Shown here: piece by piece, positions 8,147-15,913 of the stretch | How the letters are laid out: every line of letters begins with the position of its first letter | Numbering within the stretch: position 1 is the stretch's first letter | Assembly: GCF_049676595.1 (NCBI RefSeq) | Contig: NZ_CP187259.1 | Span: forward strand, 2,976,001-3,040,000 | Source of the DNA: Methanocella_A sp049676595 | GTDB taxonomy: Archaea > Halobacteriota > Methanocellia > Methanocellales > Methanocellaceae | Reading direction: 5' to 3' | Length of the DNA stretch: 64,000 nt | Translations under genes and position numbers: made by a program | Notes under the pieces: model-generated | What the model saw: only the letters and a program-made list of their open reading frames with translations | The model's database searches: none | What the model was told of the DNA's origin: nothing

Positions 8147-9307
8147 TTACCTCCGCCGGCCGCCGCCCATGCCTCCTGCTCTGGCTCCGCCAGCTTTTAT
8201 GCCACCAGGTCTGGCTCCGCCTACTTTGCCCGTCGAGAATGCTGGCTTGACACCGCCGCGATATCCCCCGATGCCCCCACTGATGGTATTACCCACGTTT
8301 CGGTTAGGTGTGAACTCGCCCCGACGCTGGCCCGCTACCAGATCATTGCGGGCCCTGTCTGCGAAGTCGTACCTGGACTCCTGGATCGGGTAGTGATTCC
8401 TGTTCGTGTAGATGTCGATGTCCGTGTAGCGGTTGCGCTCGAAGAACGGCCGGTAGCCGGTCCCGTAGTAGAACGGGTTGAAGGGTACGTAGCCCGTCGT
8501 GTAGAAAGGTATAGGCCTGACGTACGGTACAAACACAGGTGCCACGATCGGCACTGGCTGCGCGTATACTACTGGCTCAACCTGGGCAAACGTCGCTCCG
8601 TAGTAGCTGTTGAAAGTGTTGACCATCTCGGGGAAAGCCACCATGGCGACGATATTATTCTGCGTGTCGATGATGAGCTGCGTTGGCTGTTTCATCGAGA
8701 AGGCCTGCATCTTGCCATCAGGCGGAACAAGGTCTAAGCTGTTGACGGAGAAGACAGTCTGTGAGTCCTGCCTGGCCGGGCTGGTCAAATCGAGGTCTAT
8801 GATGACAACCTGAGGATCAGTCCTCATCATATCATAGATCTGGGAGCTGTCCGTGTAGCCGGCATTATTGACGGATGTGGCCAGGTTAGCGATATCGATC
8901 TGCATGGTGTTCTGCGAAGGGTCGATGATACCGGACATCGGCGTCCTCATAGAGTACACGACCGCTTCACCGGTCTCTGGAATGGAAACCGCGAATCCGA
9001 TTACTTGAAACATCAGCTTGCCATCCTGCTGGGATAGCGGTATGACTGCCAGGCTTAGCTGGCTGTGGCCGGACCCGAAGCCTCTCAGCCCTTCAAGCCC
9101 CTGGATTACCGGAGAGCCTGATGAGGCTCCTGCAGGCTGCTGCTGATAGCTACCGCCATAAAAATCGCCGTAGTTCCCTGTTCCCCCATATTGCTGGGGA
9201 TACACCTGACCGCTGGCCATGCCGGAGAACTGGGTCGAGCAGATGATCAGCAGAATAAGCGCAGTGCTCAAGAAGGCTATTCGACTATTGAAAGTACCTT
9301 TATTCAA
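8147..9307 (-). CDS. Secreted protein with basic Gly-rich C-terminus, unknown function
   Basis: 386 residues. An N-terminal signal peptide (basic NKGTFNSR, then a hydrophobic core ending near SGMASG) directs export. The mature region starts with a Tyr/Gly/Gln-rich segment. A beta-rich domain follows (about 60-235) with alternating strands and acidic turns (LDLTSPARQD, TQLIIDTQN). Then comes a Pro/Tyr/Phe-rich stretch (VYAQPVPIVAPVFVPYVRP) and a low-complexity, strongly basic tail of GG, GGAR and RRR repeats. The tail suggests binding to an acidic surface, polymer or nucleic acid. No enzyme motif is recognised. It is probably monocistronic, with its own terminator. Confidence 0.65.
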   Translation of the reverse strand: MNKGTFNSRIAFLSTALILLIICSTQFSGMASGQVYPQQYGGTGNYGDFYGGSYQQQPAGASSGSPVIQGLEGLRGFGSGHSQLSLAVIPLSQQDGKLMFQVIGFAVSIPETGEAVVYSMRTPMSGIIDPSQNTMQIDIANLATSVNNAGYTDSSQIYDMMRTDPQVVIIDLDLTSPARQDSQTVFSVNSLDLVPPDGKMQAFSMKQPTQLIIDTQNNIVAMVAFPEMVNTFNSYYGATFAQVEPVVYAQPVPIVAPVFVPYVRPIPFYTTGYVPFNPFYYGTGYRPFFERNRYTDIDIYTNRNHYPIQESRYDFADRARNDLVAGQRRGEFTPNRNVGNTISGGIGGYRGGVKPAFSTGKVGGARPGGIKAGGARAGGMGGGRRR

Positions 9308-9486
9308 AATCCCACCCCTTTGTTTGCCAGTTAGATCATAGCGGTGATCGATTTCAGGTTAAAGCTATTATATGGCGTAATTTTTATGAAAAGAAGGGAA
9401 TATACCCAGTGACATGGCACTGGAACCTGTCCGGGCAACGTTTATAATCCATAAGCCAGATACTCAATAAATTACAGGGGGATTAT

Positions 9487-10116
9487 ATGAAGGCATATAG
9501 CATTATTATGATAGCGGCAATCCTCGTTATCGTGACCAGCATCAGCGGTTGCTGCTGTTGCTGCGGTGTCGACGGGTTTACGAGTAAGTACCAGAAATCG
9601 ATAGAGGATATTGAATTTCCTTCGCAGCTGACAGTGGGAGGAACTACGTATGACCTCGTCGAATCCACGACGTTCAGGTCTCAGGATGACTGCGTGAAAA
9701 AGTTCATCTCCAATTCGAGGGAAGAAGGGATTAGCATTGAGGGTTATGAGGACTTAATTCCGACGGGTGCCCAGCTATCGGGCATCTACGAAGCGAAAGA
9801 GTTCGTCTACCGCAGCGCCAGCGGCGATAAGATCAAGGGCTTCGTCGGTAAGTCCGGCAGCCCGGGACAGCTGTCGGGCGTGTGCACCATCGGTAAGCAA
9901 ACGGTCGCAGCAGTGGGAGAGATCGTGTCGGCAGAAACCCCCGCGCTGGGCGATGAGTCCGCTTGTTATTCGGCCAGGCTGCCGAACGGTAAGACGGGCT
10001 ACGCGACGGCATCACGGTACAGCAACCTGTTTATCTACGCCTATTCGTACGACTCTTACGATGCTACGAACGAGGCGGTAAGATCGTCGATCGATGCCAT
10101 CCTCCAGACGGAGTAA
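9487..10116 (+). CDS. Putative lipoprotein with a five-cysteine run
   Basis: 209 residues. It starts with a short hydrophobic signal (MKAYSIIMIAAILVIVTS) ending in ISGCCCCCGVDGF. The Gly-Cys junction fits a lipobox, with the first Cys as lipidation site and four further consecutive Cys next to the membrane. The rest is a compact beta-rich domain with several scattered Cys residues. A GGGGGA ribosome site lies just before the ATG. I do not recognise the family. The Cys run could be multiply lipidated or bind metal, but neither is established. A hairpin follows the stop. Confidence 0.7.
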   Translation: MKAYSIIMIAAILVIVTSISGCCCCCGVDGFTSKYQKSIEDIEFPSQLTVGGTTYDLVESTTFRSQDDCVKKFISNSREEGISIEGYEDLIPTGAQLSGIYEAKEFVYRSASGDKIKGFVGKSGSPGQLSGVCTIGKQTVAAVGEIVSAETPALGDESACYSARLPNGKTGYATASRYSNLFIYAYSYDSYDATNEAVRSSIDAILQTE

Positions 10117-10139
10117 TTGACGACTTTCAGTTACGTGCG

Positions 10140-10164
10140 GCTCCGGCACAATAAGGGCCGGAGC
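10140..10164 (+). terminator. Hairpin after the lipoprotein gene
   Basis: Perfect 8-bp stem GCTCCGGC/GCCGGAGC with a 9-base loop, 23 bases past the stop. A short T-rich stretch (ATTTTTAG) follows about ten bases later. Confidence 0.5.
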
Positions 10165-10211
10165 TTGCTGATTTTTAGATCTCCGCCGGGACCTGCGACC
10201 TGCCCAAAAGT

Positions 10212-10274
10212 GCCCGATTCGTCGTCCTGCTGCCTGTGGCAGACATCATCGGGACAGCGTGCCCTGCAATCTAA
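10212..10274 (+). pseudogene. Possible fossil of a histidine-kinase C-terminal end
   Basis: A 20-codon stretch ending in TAA reads ARFVVLLPVADIIGTA and on. It closely resembles the last beta strand of the histidine kinases in this window (KFVVLLPAVE at the end of 2031-3146 and ARFVIMLPAIE at the end of 3993-4613). No start codon, ribosome site or upstream kinase domain accompanies it. It sits between two convergent genes. I read it as the 3' remnant of a lost kinase gene. The match is short and could be chance. Confidence 0.35.
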
Positions 10275-10280
10275 AAAAAA

Positions 10281-11531
10281 TTACTTGATCTTAACCGGCG
10301 CGCCCGAAAAGTACACCGCGAATTCTTCGGAAGCTTCCACCCTGGTGCCGGGAGCAGTGCCTCTGCTCATCGATATCCAGTACCCCGCATCGTCGTTGTG
10401 GCCGAAGGGCTGGGTGACTCCGAACCAGGCCTTGAGATCGGCCTTTGCCGAAGCATAGCCACTGGAATTGTTGGCCACGAGAATTTCCGGATAGTAGTAA
10501 AGCTGATCGTCTTTATAGTATGCGATGACCCGGGATTCGACGCCGGTCTCATTGGTCAGCGCGCACATGAGCACGCTGTAGTCCCTCGAATTACCCTGGA
10601 GAGTCCCGGTGAGAGCGCTTGCCGGCAAGCCTTCGGTGGATTCGTCCCCAGTATCGTTCCACCGGCCGTTGACAAACGTGTAAAGGTCGTATGCCTGCCT
10701 GATCGGGTTCCCTGCCGAGTTCGCCGCTACGTGTTCTGCGGTAAACCCGGCCATCGATCCGTTTCCGACATCGATGAGGGGCTGGATCTGGAGCAGCGTC
10801 TCTGTCGTAATATTTTGAGGCTCGGGAGTCGGGTTCGGTGTCGGCTCGGGAGTTGCGGTAACGACGGGCACATCAGTGGGAAGGGGCGTGGGCTCCGGAG
10901 TCGGCGTCGGCGCGGGGTGACCATAAAGAGAAGCAAGGCCCTGGAAGGCCCCCGGCTTCAGGACATAGACGCCGACTACTGCTGCGATGAGTACTACCAC
11001 GATAAGCCCGATAGCAATGGGAACTGCCATTGATCGGGACTTTTTAGGCTTACGTGCAGGAGGTTCGGCTTCCTGGAGCGGCTCCTGGGCATTGGTCGGC
11101 TCTGTCGGCTTGACAACAACCTCGGGAGCTGCAGGCTCTTTGACGGGCTCCGGTTCAGGTAAAGCCTGAGCTGCAGGCTCTTCAGTAGCCGGCGCTTCTA
11201 CAGGAGCTGCTTCTTCAGCCTGCGGGACAAACACGTCCTCAGGCAGCTGCCTGCCACCCCGTGGAGAAACATTGACCAGCCGGGAGATCTCTTTCTCCAT
11301 ATCGCCGGGATCGCTGGGGATAGGGGGAAAGTCCATCGCGAGCTCGACGTAGTACTTGACAGCCCCACCCATCTCCGTTACGACAGGGTAGTAAAGCCGG
11401 CCCTGGTCGTCCCGGTATATCTCGTTCTCGTTGCAGTCGATGACGCCCTCGTAGAAGAACTCGCTGCCGTCGCTGCCCACCAGCCGGAAGGCTTCAAGGC
11501 CGTTCTTCTTAAACACTCTTGGCTCGAACAA
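10281..11531 (-). CDS. Membrane-anchored transglutaminase-like protein
   Basis: 416 residues. The N-terminal ~75 form a small beta domain (DGSEFFYEGVIDC, YYPVVTEMGG) facing the cytoplasm. A Pro/Glu/Ala-rich linker follows, then a basic KKSRS stop and one TM segment (about 168-192). An extracytoplasmic Pro/Thr linker (TPTPEPTPLP) leads to a C-terminal domain of ~160 residues. That domain has the layout of a transglutaminase-like fold: PIRQAYDLYTFVNGRW, GNSRDYSVLMCALTNETGVESRVIAYY, then a PEILVANNS region. The Cys of the core appears in VLMCAL rather than the usual GxCxx position, so activity is uncertain. The gene diverges from the phosphoesterase across a long hairpin repeat. Confidence 0.6.
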   Translation of the reverse strand: MFEPRVFKKNGLEAFRLVGSDGSEFFYEGVIDCNENEIYRDDQGRLYYPVVTEMGGAVKYYVELAMDFPPIPSDPGDMEKEISRLVNVSPRGGRQLPEDVFVPQAEEAAPVEAPATEEPAAQALPEPEPVKEPAAPEVVVKPTEPTNAQEPLQEAEPPARKPKKSRSMAVPIAIGLIVVVLIAAVVGVYVLKPGAFQGLASLYGHPAPTPTPEPTPLPTDVPVVTATPEPTPNPTPEPQNITTETLLQIQPLIDVGNGSMAGFTAEHVAANSAGNPIRQAYDLYTFVNGRWNDTGDESTEGLPASALTGTLQGNSRDYSVLMCALTNETGVESRVIAYYKDDQLYYYPEILVANNSSGYASAKADLKAWFGVTQPFGHNDDAGYWISMSRGTAPGTRVEASEEFAVYFSGAPVKIK

Positions 11532-11622
11532 TGTCTATCCCCGTAATCGGTTGTTATATCTCGGTCTCTCTATTTTACTGTTGCTGTGCCCGGCAGATCT
11601 TAATGTCTCCATTTCAGATTAC

Positions 11623-11797
11623 AGCGTACGCTGCGCTGTGCTTCAACACTGAGGACACGAAGGGCACGGAGGACACGAAGGCTTTTAAGGACACAAAGGG
11701 GTCGTGTCAAAGGGCACGTACTTCGTGACCTTGCCTGACCTTTGTGTCCTCGGTGTCCTTCGTGCCCTTCGTGTCAGAGCACAGCGCAGCGTACGCT
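11623..11797. repeat. Long inverted repeat, GGACACGAAG-type inner arms
   Basis: A 175-bp imperfect palindrome. The outer arms are AGCGTACGCTGCGCTGTGCT (11623-11642) and its exact reverse complement (11778-11797). Inner arms consist of repeated GGACACGAAGG/GGGCACGG units on the left and the reverse units CCTTCGTGTCC/GTGCCCTTCG on the right, around a short centre at about 11700-11735. The GCTGCGCTGTGC outer module is the same as in the repeats at 12.8, 15.1, 53.6 and 59.8 kb, although the inner module differs. It fills the divergent spacer between the transglutaminase-like gene and the phosphoesterase gene. Confidence 0.85.
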
Positions 11798-11810
11798 TTC
11801 CAAAAATTTG

Positions 11811-12644
11811 ATGGTACGTGAGATCATTAATACTGCTATCAGCAGCTATAGTGGGGGAAGGTCATTGATCGTCGTAGTCTCGGATGTGCACTTAGGGTGC
11901 CAGTACAGCAACAAGCAAGAGTTCATGCAGTTTCTGGACATGTGTGACACGCCGGACATCGACCACATCATTTTCCTTGGCGACATCCTAGATTTCTGGC
12001 GGAGAAACAACGCCCAGGTCGTGGTCGAGAACTCTGACGTGCTGGAGAAAATCGGCCACCTGAAGGCGAAGAACGTCCACTACGTGGTGGGCAACCACGA
12101 CTATTATATCCTGAGGCTTAGCAGGCGGTATTCAAACGACTACTTCCACTTCCCGGTATCCAAGTCGCTGCGGCTGACCGACGGCGACAGCAGGTTCTAT
12201 TTTATCCACGGCTACGAGCTGGAAGTGATGGCGAACCTCGAGCCCCTGAGCATCGAGAACTACGAGGCCTTCTGCGACCGCATGTGCTTCTCGGAGGACG
12301 TGCTGGGCGAGTACGCCAGCAACCTGTGGAACTGGTTCGAGAACCGAAAAGGCTCGTGGTGGAAGATGAAGGTGATCAAAGGCGGGCCCCACGTCAAGGA
12401 AGAGGTCAACCGGATCAGGGAGCTGGCCATGGCAAAGGGCAAGTACATGCTCCTCGGTATGCACCCCGGGGAAAAGCTGGTCTTCGGCCACACTCACGAG
12501 CCCTTCGTGAGCGACGACGGTATGGTCGCCAACACCGGCTCCTGGTTCAACGAGTTCAACAAGGCCCGGCACCAGAACACCTTTATCACGATCGAGGACG
12601 GGCAGGCCAAAGTCCGGGTCTTCGACGGCGGAAAGATCGTGTAA
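11811..12644 (+). CDS. Calcineurin-like metallophosphoesterase
   Basis: 277 residues from the ATG at 11811. The frame is open further upstream, but that part translates the adjacent inverted repeat (MCPRCPSCPSC) and is not credible coding. All metallophosphoesterase motifs are present in order: SDVHLG, GDILDFW, GNHDYY, an HGYELE segment and GHTHEPF, which bind two metal ions. The order and spacing resemble UDP-2,3-diacylglucosamine hydrolase (LpxH)-like enzymes, but archaea lack lipid A, so the substrate is open. It is soluble, with a Trp-rich insert (WNWFENRKGSWW) that may contact a membrane or ligand. Confidence 0.85.
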   Translation: MVREIINTAISSYSGGRSLIVVVSDVHLGCQYSNKQEFMQFLDMCDTPDIDHIIFLGDILDFWRRNNAQVVVENSDVLEKIGHLKAKNVHYVVGNHDYYILRLSRRYSNDYFHFPVSKSLRLTDGDSRFYFIHGYELEVMANLEPLSIENYEAFCDRMCFSEDVLGEYASNLWNWFENRKGSWWKMKVIKGGPHVKEEVNRIRELAMAKGKYMLLGMHPGEKLVFGHTHEPFVSDDGMVANTGSWFNEFNKARHQNTFITIEDGQAKVRVFDGGKIV

Positions 12645-12772
12645 CTGGCGACGCGGAGATCACGAAGTTAGTAATCACTGTAACTTTTATACGAGTGTCC
12701 GATCAATTCGTGAGAAGTACGACCCGTAAAGGTACACGAACGCTACGCTGTGACCTCCTGATTGCACGGGCT

Positions 12773-12994
12773 CCCTGAGACAGCAACACGATCGCTGCGC
12801 TGTGCCAGATCACAGATTATTACAGATGACACAGATTGCACAGATAACTACCGGATCAATCTAATCTATTCATATCGAGCCGTATCTGTGCAATCTGTGT
12901 CATCTGTCGTAATCTGTGATCCTGGCACAGCGCAGCGTTCGTGTACGAATCGCCTTCCAGAACGCCTGCGAATTCAGGCGTTCAAAAGGCGAAC
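12773..12994. repeat. Long inverted repeat, CACAGATTA family copy 1
   Basis: The left arm runs from CTGAGACAGCAACACGATCG through CGCTGCGCTGTGCCAGATCACAGATTA and further CAGAT/CAGATT units. The right arm (about 12880-12937) is its reverse complement, ending TAATCTGTGATCCTGGCACAGCGCAGCG. About 35 bases of unique sequence separate the arms. A conserved tail follows with a small palindrome GAACGCCTG..CAGGCGTTC (12960-12982) and AAAAGGCGAAC. The same tail occurs at about 60070-60104. The element lies between convergent genes. Confidence 0.85.
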
Positions 12995-13041
12995 ATCCAG
13001 GTACAGAGTTTTTACTTAAAATTTCTAGAATGACCCTACCT

Positions 13042-13061
13042 AAAAAGGGGCAAGCTGCCCC
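13042..13061 (-). terminator. Terminator of the ABC-2 exporter operon
   Basis: On the minus strand, stem GGGGCA/TGCCCC with a 3-base loop is followed directly by five T residues, 7 bases past the permease stop codon. Confidence 0.75.
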
Positions 13062-13067
13062 TCCGAA

Positions 13068-13874
13068 TTATATTTCCAGCTTTTCTACACGCCAGAGAGC
13101 GCCGGCGATGAAGATGACAATCCAGACGACCGTGGCTACGATCGGCATAGCCATCTCCATTGTTAACGGCATACCTATGGATATCCCTGTAGCTATGTCG
13201 CCCAGCTTCCACGGGGTGAGGTAGACCGACTGGCTGAAGAGCATCGGCACCAGGCCGCCGAGCACGTAGAAGCCTATGGACGTGCCGAGGACAAGGCCCC
13301 GGGAAGTCGTAATTGTGCCGAGCAGCAGGAGCAGTGCCATGTAGAACATACATGATAACCAGATCAGCGCCAGGCCCCCGATAAAGGGCAGCAGAGCAAA
13401 GGTGCTGCCGTGGAAGAGGGAGATGACTGCGTAGGACAGCGCACCCTGCAGGAGTACCATGATCAAGGTCATGCCGATCGTGCTGGCGATCAGCTTGGCG
13501 ATGACGAACGCTTTTCTGGACAGAGGCTTCGACAGCAGCCATTCGATTGTGCCGGAATCTCGCTCTTTGATGATGGCATCGTGAGTGAGGATGATGACTC
13601 CGAAGACCATGGCAAACCCGGCGATGCTGAAGAATAGCTGGGAGCCGAGAACTGCCAGGCTGCCCATGTCCTGAATCTCTGTTTCGTCAGGCGGCGCCAT
13701 GTGAGTCACGATATAGAGAGTGGCGGCCAGAAGGCCGGTGATGATGGCGGTCCAGACAATCATCTGGATCAGCCATCTTTTGTCACCCCACCAGAGGCGG
13801 TTTTCTTTCTTCAGCATGTTGGCCAGCCCGACGGTCCAGCCCGAGCCGGTTACCGGCTGCATTGTTTCAGACAT
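13068..13874 (-). CDS. ABC-2 type transporter permease (NosY/YhaP-like)
   Basis: 268 residues with six predicted TM segments. A cytoplasmic N-terminus has KKENRLWWGDKRWL before TM1. The conserved cytoplasmic ABC-2 motif IIKERDSGTIEWLLSKPLSRKAFVIAKL sits between TM2 and TM3. The C-terminus is short and charged. It forms the membrane half of an exporter with the ATPase encoded just upstream; the two reading frames overlap by 8 bases, so they are co-translated. The substrate cannot be read from sequence. A second exporter of the same type lies at 43610-45404. Confidence 0.85.
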   Translation of the reverse strand: MSETMQPVTGSGWTVGLANMLKKENRLWWGDKRWLIQMIVWTAIITGLLAATLYIVTHMAPPDETEIQDMGSLAVLGSQLFFSIAGFAMVFGVIILTHDAIIKERDSGTIEWLLSKPLSRKAFVIAKLIASTIGMTLIMVLLQGALSYAVISLFHGSTFALLPFIGGLALIWLSCMFYMALLLLLGTITTSRGLVLGTSIGFYVLGGLVPMLFSQSVYLTPWKLGDIATGISIGMPLTMEMAMPIVATVVWIVIFIAGALWRVEKLEI

Positions 13875-14832
13875 TGCTCTTTTCCTCCTGCACGAACTTC
13901 ATGAAAACGTCTTCCAGATCGTATCTTTCCCGGCTGAACTCTTTGACAGTCATAGTTTCATCCCGCAGCAGCAGGCGTAACAGTTGTCTCTCTGCAGCTG
14001 CCTCATCTGTGATCGTCAGGTTCCACACAGAGTGACCATTGTCTGCTGTTGAGGTCACCGACGAGATCCACGGCTGAGAGGTCAGAGTAGAACGGATACC
14101 TGCAGGGTTGCCCTTCATGACCAGCTTGTACACTACTCCCTCCCGGGCATCGAGCAGCTCTTCTATCGGTGCCATGGCGATGAGGGTACCTTTGTTCAAG
14201 ATCGCCACCGTATCGCTGACCCGCTGCACATCGTCCAGGATATGAGTAGAGTAGAAGATCGTCGTCCGGTTTTTCAGGCCGCGCATCACCTCCAGCACGT
14301 CCCTCCGGCCCATAGGGTCCAGGGATGCCGCCGGCTCGTCCAGGATGAGCAAGTCCGGGTTGTTTATCTGCGCCTGCGCGATGCCCAGGCGCTGGAGCTC
14401 TCCGCCGGAAAAGCCCTTGATCTTGCGATCGGCCTTGTCCTCCAGCCCGGTCATGCGCAGCGTATCATCAACGCGTCGCTCGATCAGATCGGCCGGGCCT
14501 TTATAGAAAAAGCCCGCTGTGAACCGGAGCGTTTCTCTGGCGGTCATATACTCGTAGTATCTCGGGTTCTGAGGCAGGTAGCCGATCCGCCTGCGAATCT
14601 CCGCGCTATCCCGGGCGATGTCGAGCCCGAATACACTGCCTGTACCCGCCGTAGGCTTGATCAGCCCGAGCAACAGCTTGATAGTAGTGCTCTTGCCGGC
14701 GCCGTTTGGCCCGAGGAAGCCGAAGATCGAGTTCCTCGGCACCTTGAGGTCCAGCGATTGTAAAACTGGCTTGCCATTGTAGGATTTGGTGAGGCCCCTC
14801 GTGCAGATCACGAGGTCTTTCTCTGAATTCAT
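13867..14832 (-). CDS. ABC transporter ATP-binding protein
   Basis: 321 residues. It has Walker A GPNGAGKST, a Q-loop (LPQNPRYYEY), signature FSGGELQRLGIAQ, Walker B LLILDEP with DLxSLDP-type D-loop (AASLDPMGRRD) and a switch His in YSTHILDDV. The last ~90 residues form the extra C-terminal domain typical of ATPases that pair with ABC-2 permeases. It powers export by the permease that overlaps its 3' end. A perfect 11-bp inverted repeat upstream of the start (14917-14943) suggests repression by a dimeric regulator, but no regulator gene is adjacent. Confidence 0.9.
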   Translation of the reverse strand: MNSEKDLVICTRGLTKSYNGKPVLQSLDLKVPRNSIFGFLGPNGAGKSTTIKLLLGLIKPTAGTGSVFGLDIARDSAEIRRRIGYLPQNPRYYEYMTARETLRFTAGFFYKGPADLIERRVDDTLRMTGLEDKADRKIKGFSGGELQRLGIAQAQINNPDLLILDEPAASLDPMGRRDVLEVMRGLKNRTTIFYSTHILDDVQRVSDTVAILNKGTLIAMAPIEELLDAREGVVYKLVMKGNPAGIRSTLTSQPWISSVTSTADNGHSVWNLTITDEAAAERQLLRLLLRDETMTVKEFSRERYDLEDVFMKFVQEEKSNV

Positions 14833-14916
14833 GTAAGTCGCTCCAGTATGAGTGTTATGGAATTTGATATATGGACAATCAATAGGTATTGCTATACTAT
14901 ATGCATATAATTACGT

Positions 14917-14943
14917 TATGTACCTATGTACGATAGGTACATA
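14917..14943. promoter_or_regulatory. Perfect inverted repeat, probable operator of the ABC-2 operon
   Basis: Arms TATGTACCTAT and ATAGGTACATA are separated by GTACG, 85 bases upstream of the ATPase start. The surroundings are AT-rich with several TATA-like runs. Such a spaced perfect palindrome in a promoter is typical of GntR-, MarR- or ArsR-type dimer sites. Confidence 0.6.
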
Positions 14944-15059
14944 GTATCAATCTGTATATATAAGTTTCTAGTCGGTTAAGTGGCAATGAAAAGAAACACT
15001 GGACATAGCGTTCGCTGGCAGAAGTCGTTTTTCGGCGAACGCTGCGATGCTGCAAGAGG

Positions 15060-15094
15060 AACGCTGCGCTGTGCTGGCGTCACAGCGCAGCGTT
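15060..15094. repeat. Short hairpin copy of the GCTGCGCTGTG module
   Basis: Perfect 14-bp arms AACGCTGCGCTGTG and CACAGCGCAGCGTT enclose a 7-base loop. These are the outer arms of the long repeats at 11.6, 12.8, 53.6 and 59.8 kb without an inner module. Related GTTCGC..GCGAAC fragments flank it (15009-15042). It lies between the glutamate synthase 3' end and the ABC operon promoter. Confidence 0.75.
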
Positions 15095-15160
15095 CGCCTG
15101 CGTTCGATGGATAGCGGAGATAGCAGTTGCTACGGCATTAATCGTTAGAAAAGAGAAAAG

Positions 15161-15180
15161 AAAAAGCTGAGCTTTCAGCT
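15161..15180 (-). terminator. Terminator of the glutamate synthase operon
   Basis: On the minus strand, stem AGCTGA/TCAGCT with a 4-base loop overlaps the stop codon and is followed by a run of five T and further T-rich sequence. Confidence 0.6.
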
Positions 15181-15912
15181 CACGTACATATTGCCGTAGG
15201 GTCTCGCGGACTTCGGCACCAGCTTGATGAACGGCTTGCTCATGACCTTGTTGTAGTCGCAACCGAAGTGCTGGCAGTACTCTTTGACCAGCGGCTCTAA
15301 CCGGGCCTTGTCCTCGGCGTCGAGCTCGACCTTCTTGACGTCCCGGGCAAGGAGGCGGTCTTCGACGTCGCCCCTGATGTAGATGACGCCGCCGTGCATG
15401 CCTGACCCGACGTAGTCGCCTGCGATGGGGTTGCCGTCAGCGTTGTTCAAGCCCAGCAGGACCATGACACCGCCGGCCATGTACTCGCCGAAGAAGTTGC
15501 AGGCGTTGCCACCGATGACGATGTATGGCACGTTGTCCTGGTAGGCTTTCATATGAATGCCTACCCGGTAGCCGACGCCGTCCCTGATGAAGATCTTGCC
15601 GCCCCTCATGGCGTAGCCGATCACGTCGCCCGCGTGGCCGTGGATGACCACCTTGCCGGCGTTCATGGTGTTGCCGATGCTGTCCTGGCCGTTGCAGTGG
15701 ACTTCGATTTCGGGGCCGTCCATGAAGGCGGCCATGTCGTTGCCAGGGATGCCGTAGATGTCGATCTTGACGTTGCCCTGGAGGCCGTCGCCGATGAACT
15801 TCTGGCCGCAGACGTTCTGCAGCTCTAAGTGTTTCTCGCCCTGCGATGCCAGAGCCTGAATCTTCTCGTTCAGCACCTTGTAGTGCATCTCGTTGGCGTC
15901 AATACTGACCAT
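15175..15912 (-). CDS. Glutamate synthase, GXGXG (alpha C-terminal) domain subunit
   Basis: 245 residues from the ATG at 15912, chosen because a GGGGAGA ribosome site lies 5 bases upstream and the upstream gene's stop is 1 base away. The protein is the right-handed beta-helix GXGXG domain: repeats such as GKVVIHGHAGDVIG, MRGGKIFIRDGVGYRVG, IGGNACNFFGEYMAGG, GMHGGVIYIRG. In bacterial GltB it is the C-terminal structural domain next to the ammonia tunnel. In many archaea it is a separate subunit, as here. It forms the last gene of a three-gene operon with the FMN/Fe-S and amidotransferase subunits. Confidence 0.92.
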   Translation of the reverse strand: MVSIDANEMHYKVLNEKIQALASQGEKHLELQNVCGQKFIGDGLQGNVKIDIYGIPGNDMAAFMDGPEIEVHCNGQDSIGNTMNAGKVVIHGHAGDVIGYAMRGGKIFIRDGVGYRVGIHMKAYQDNVPYIVIGGNACNFFGEYMAGGVMVLLGLNNADGNPIAGDYVGSGMHGGVIYIRGDVEDRLLARDVKKVELDAEDKARLEPLVKEYCQHFGCDYNKVMSKPFIKLVPKSARPYGNMYVS

Positions 15913-15913
15913 G

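Noticed and set aside
11742..11810. Upstream start of the metallophosphoesterase
   Set aside because: The added residues are translation of the right arm of the inverted repeat; the ATG at 11811 follows the repeat.
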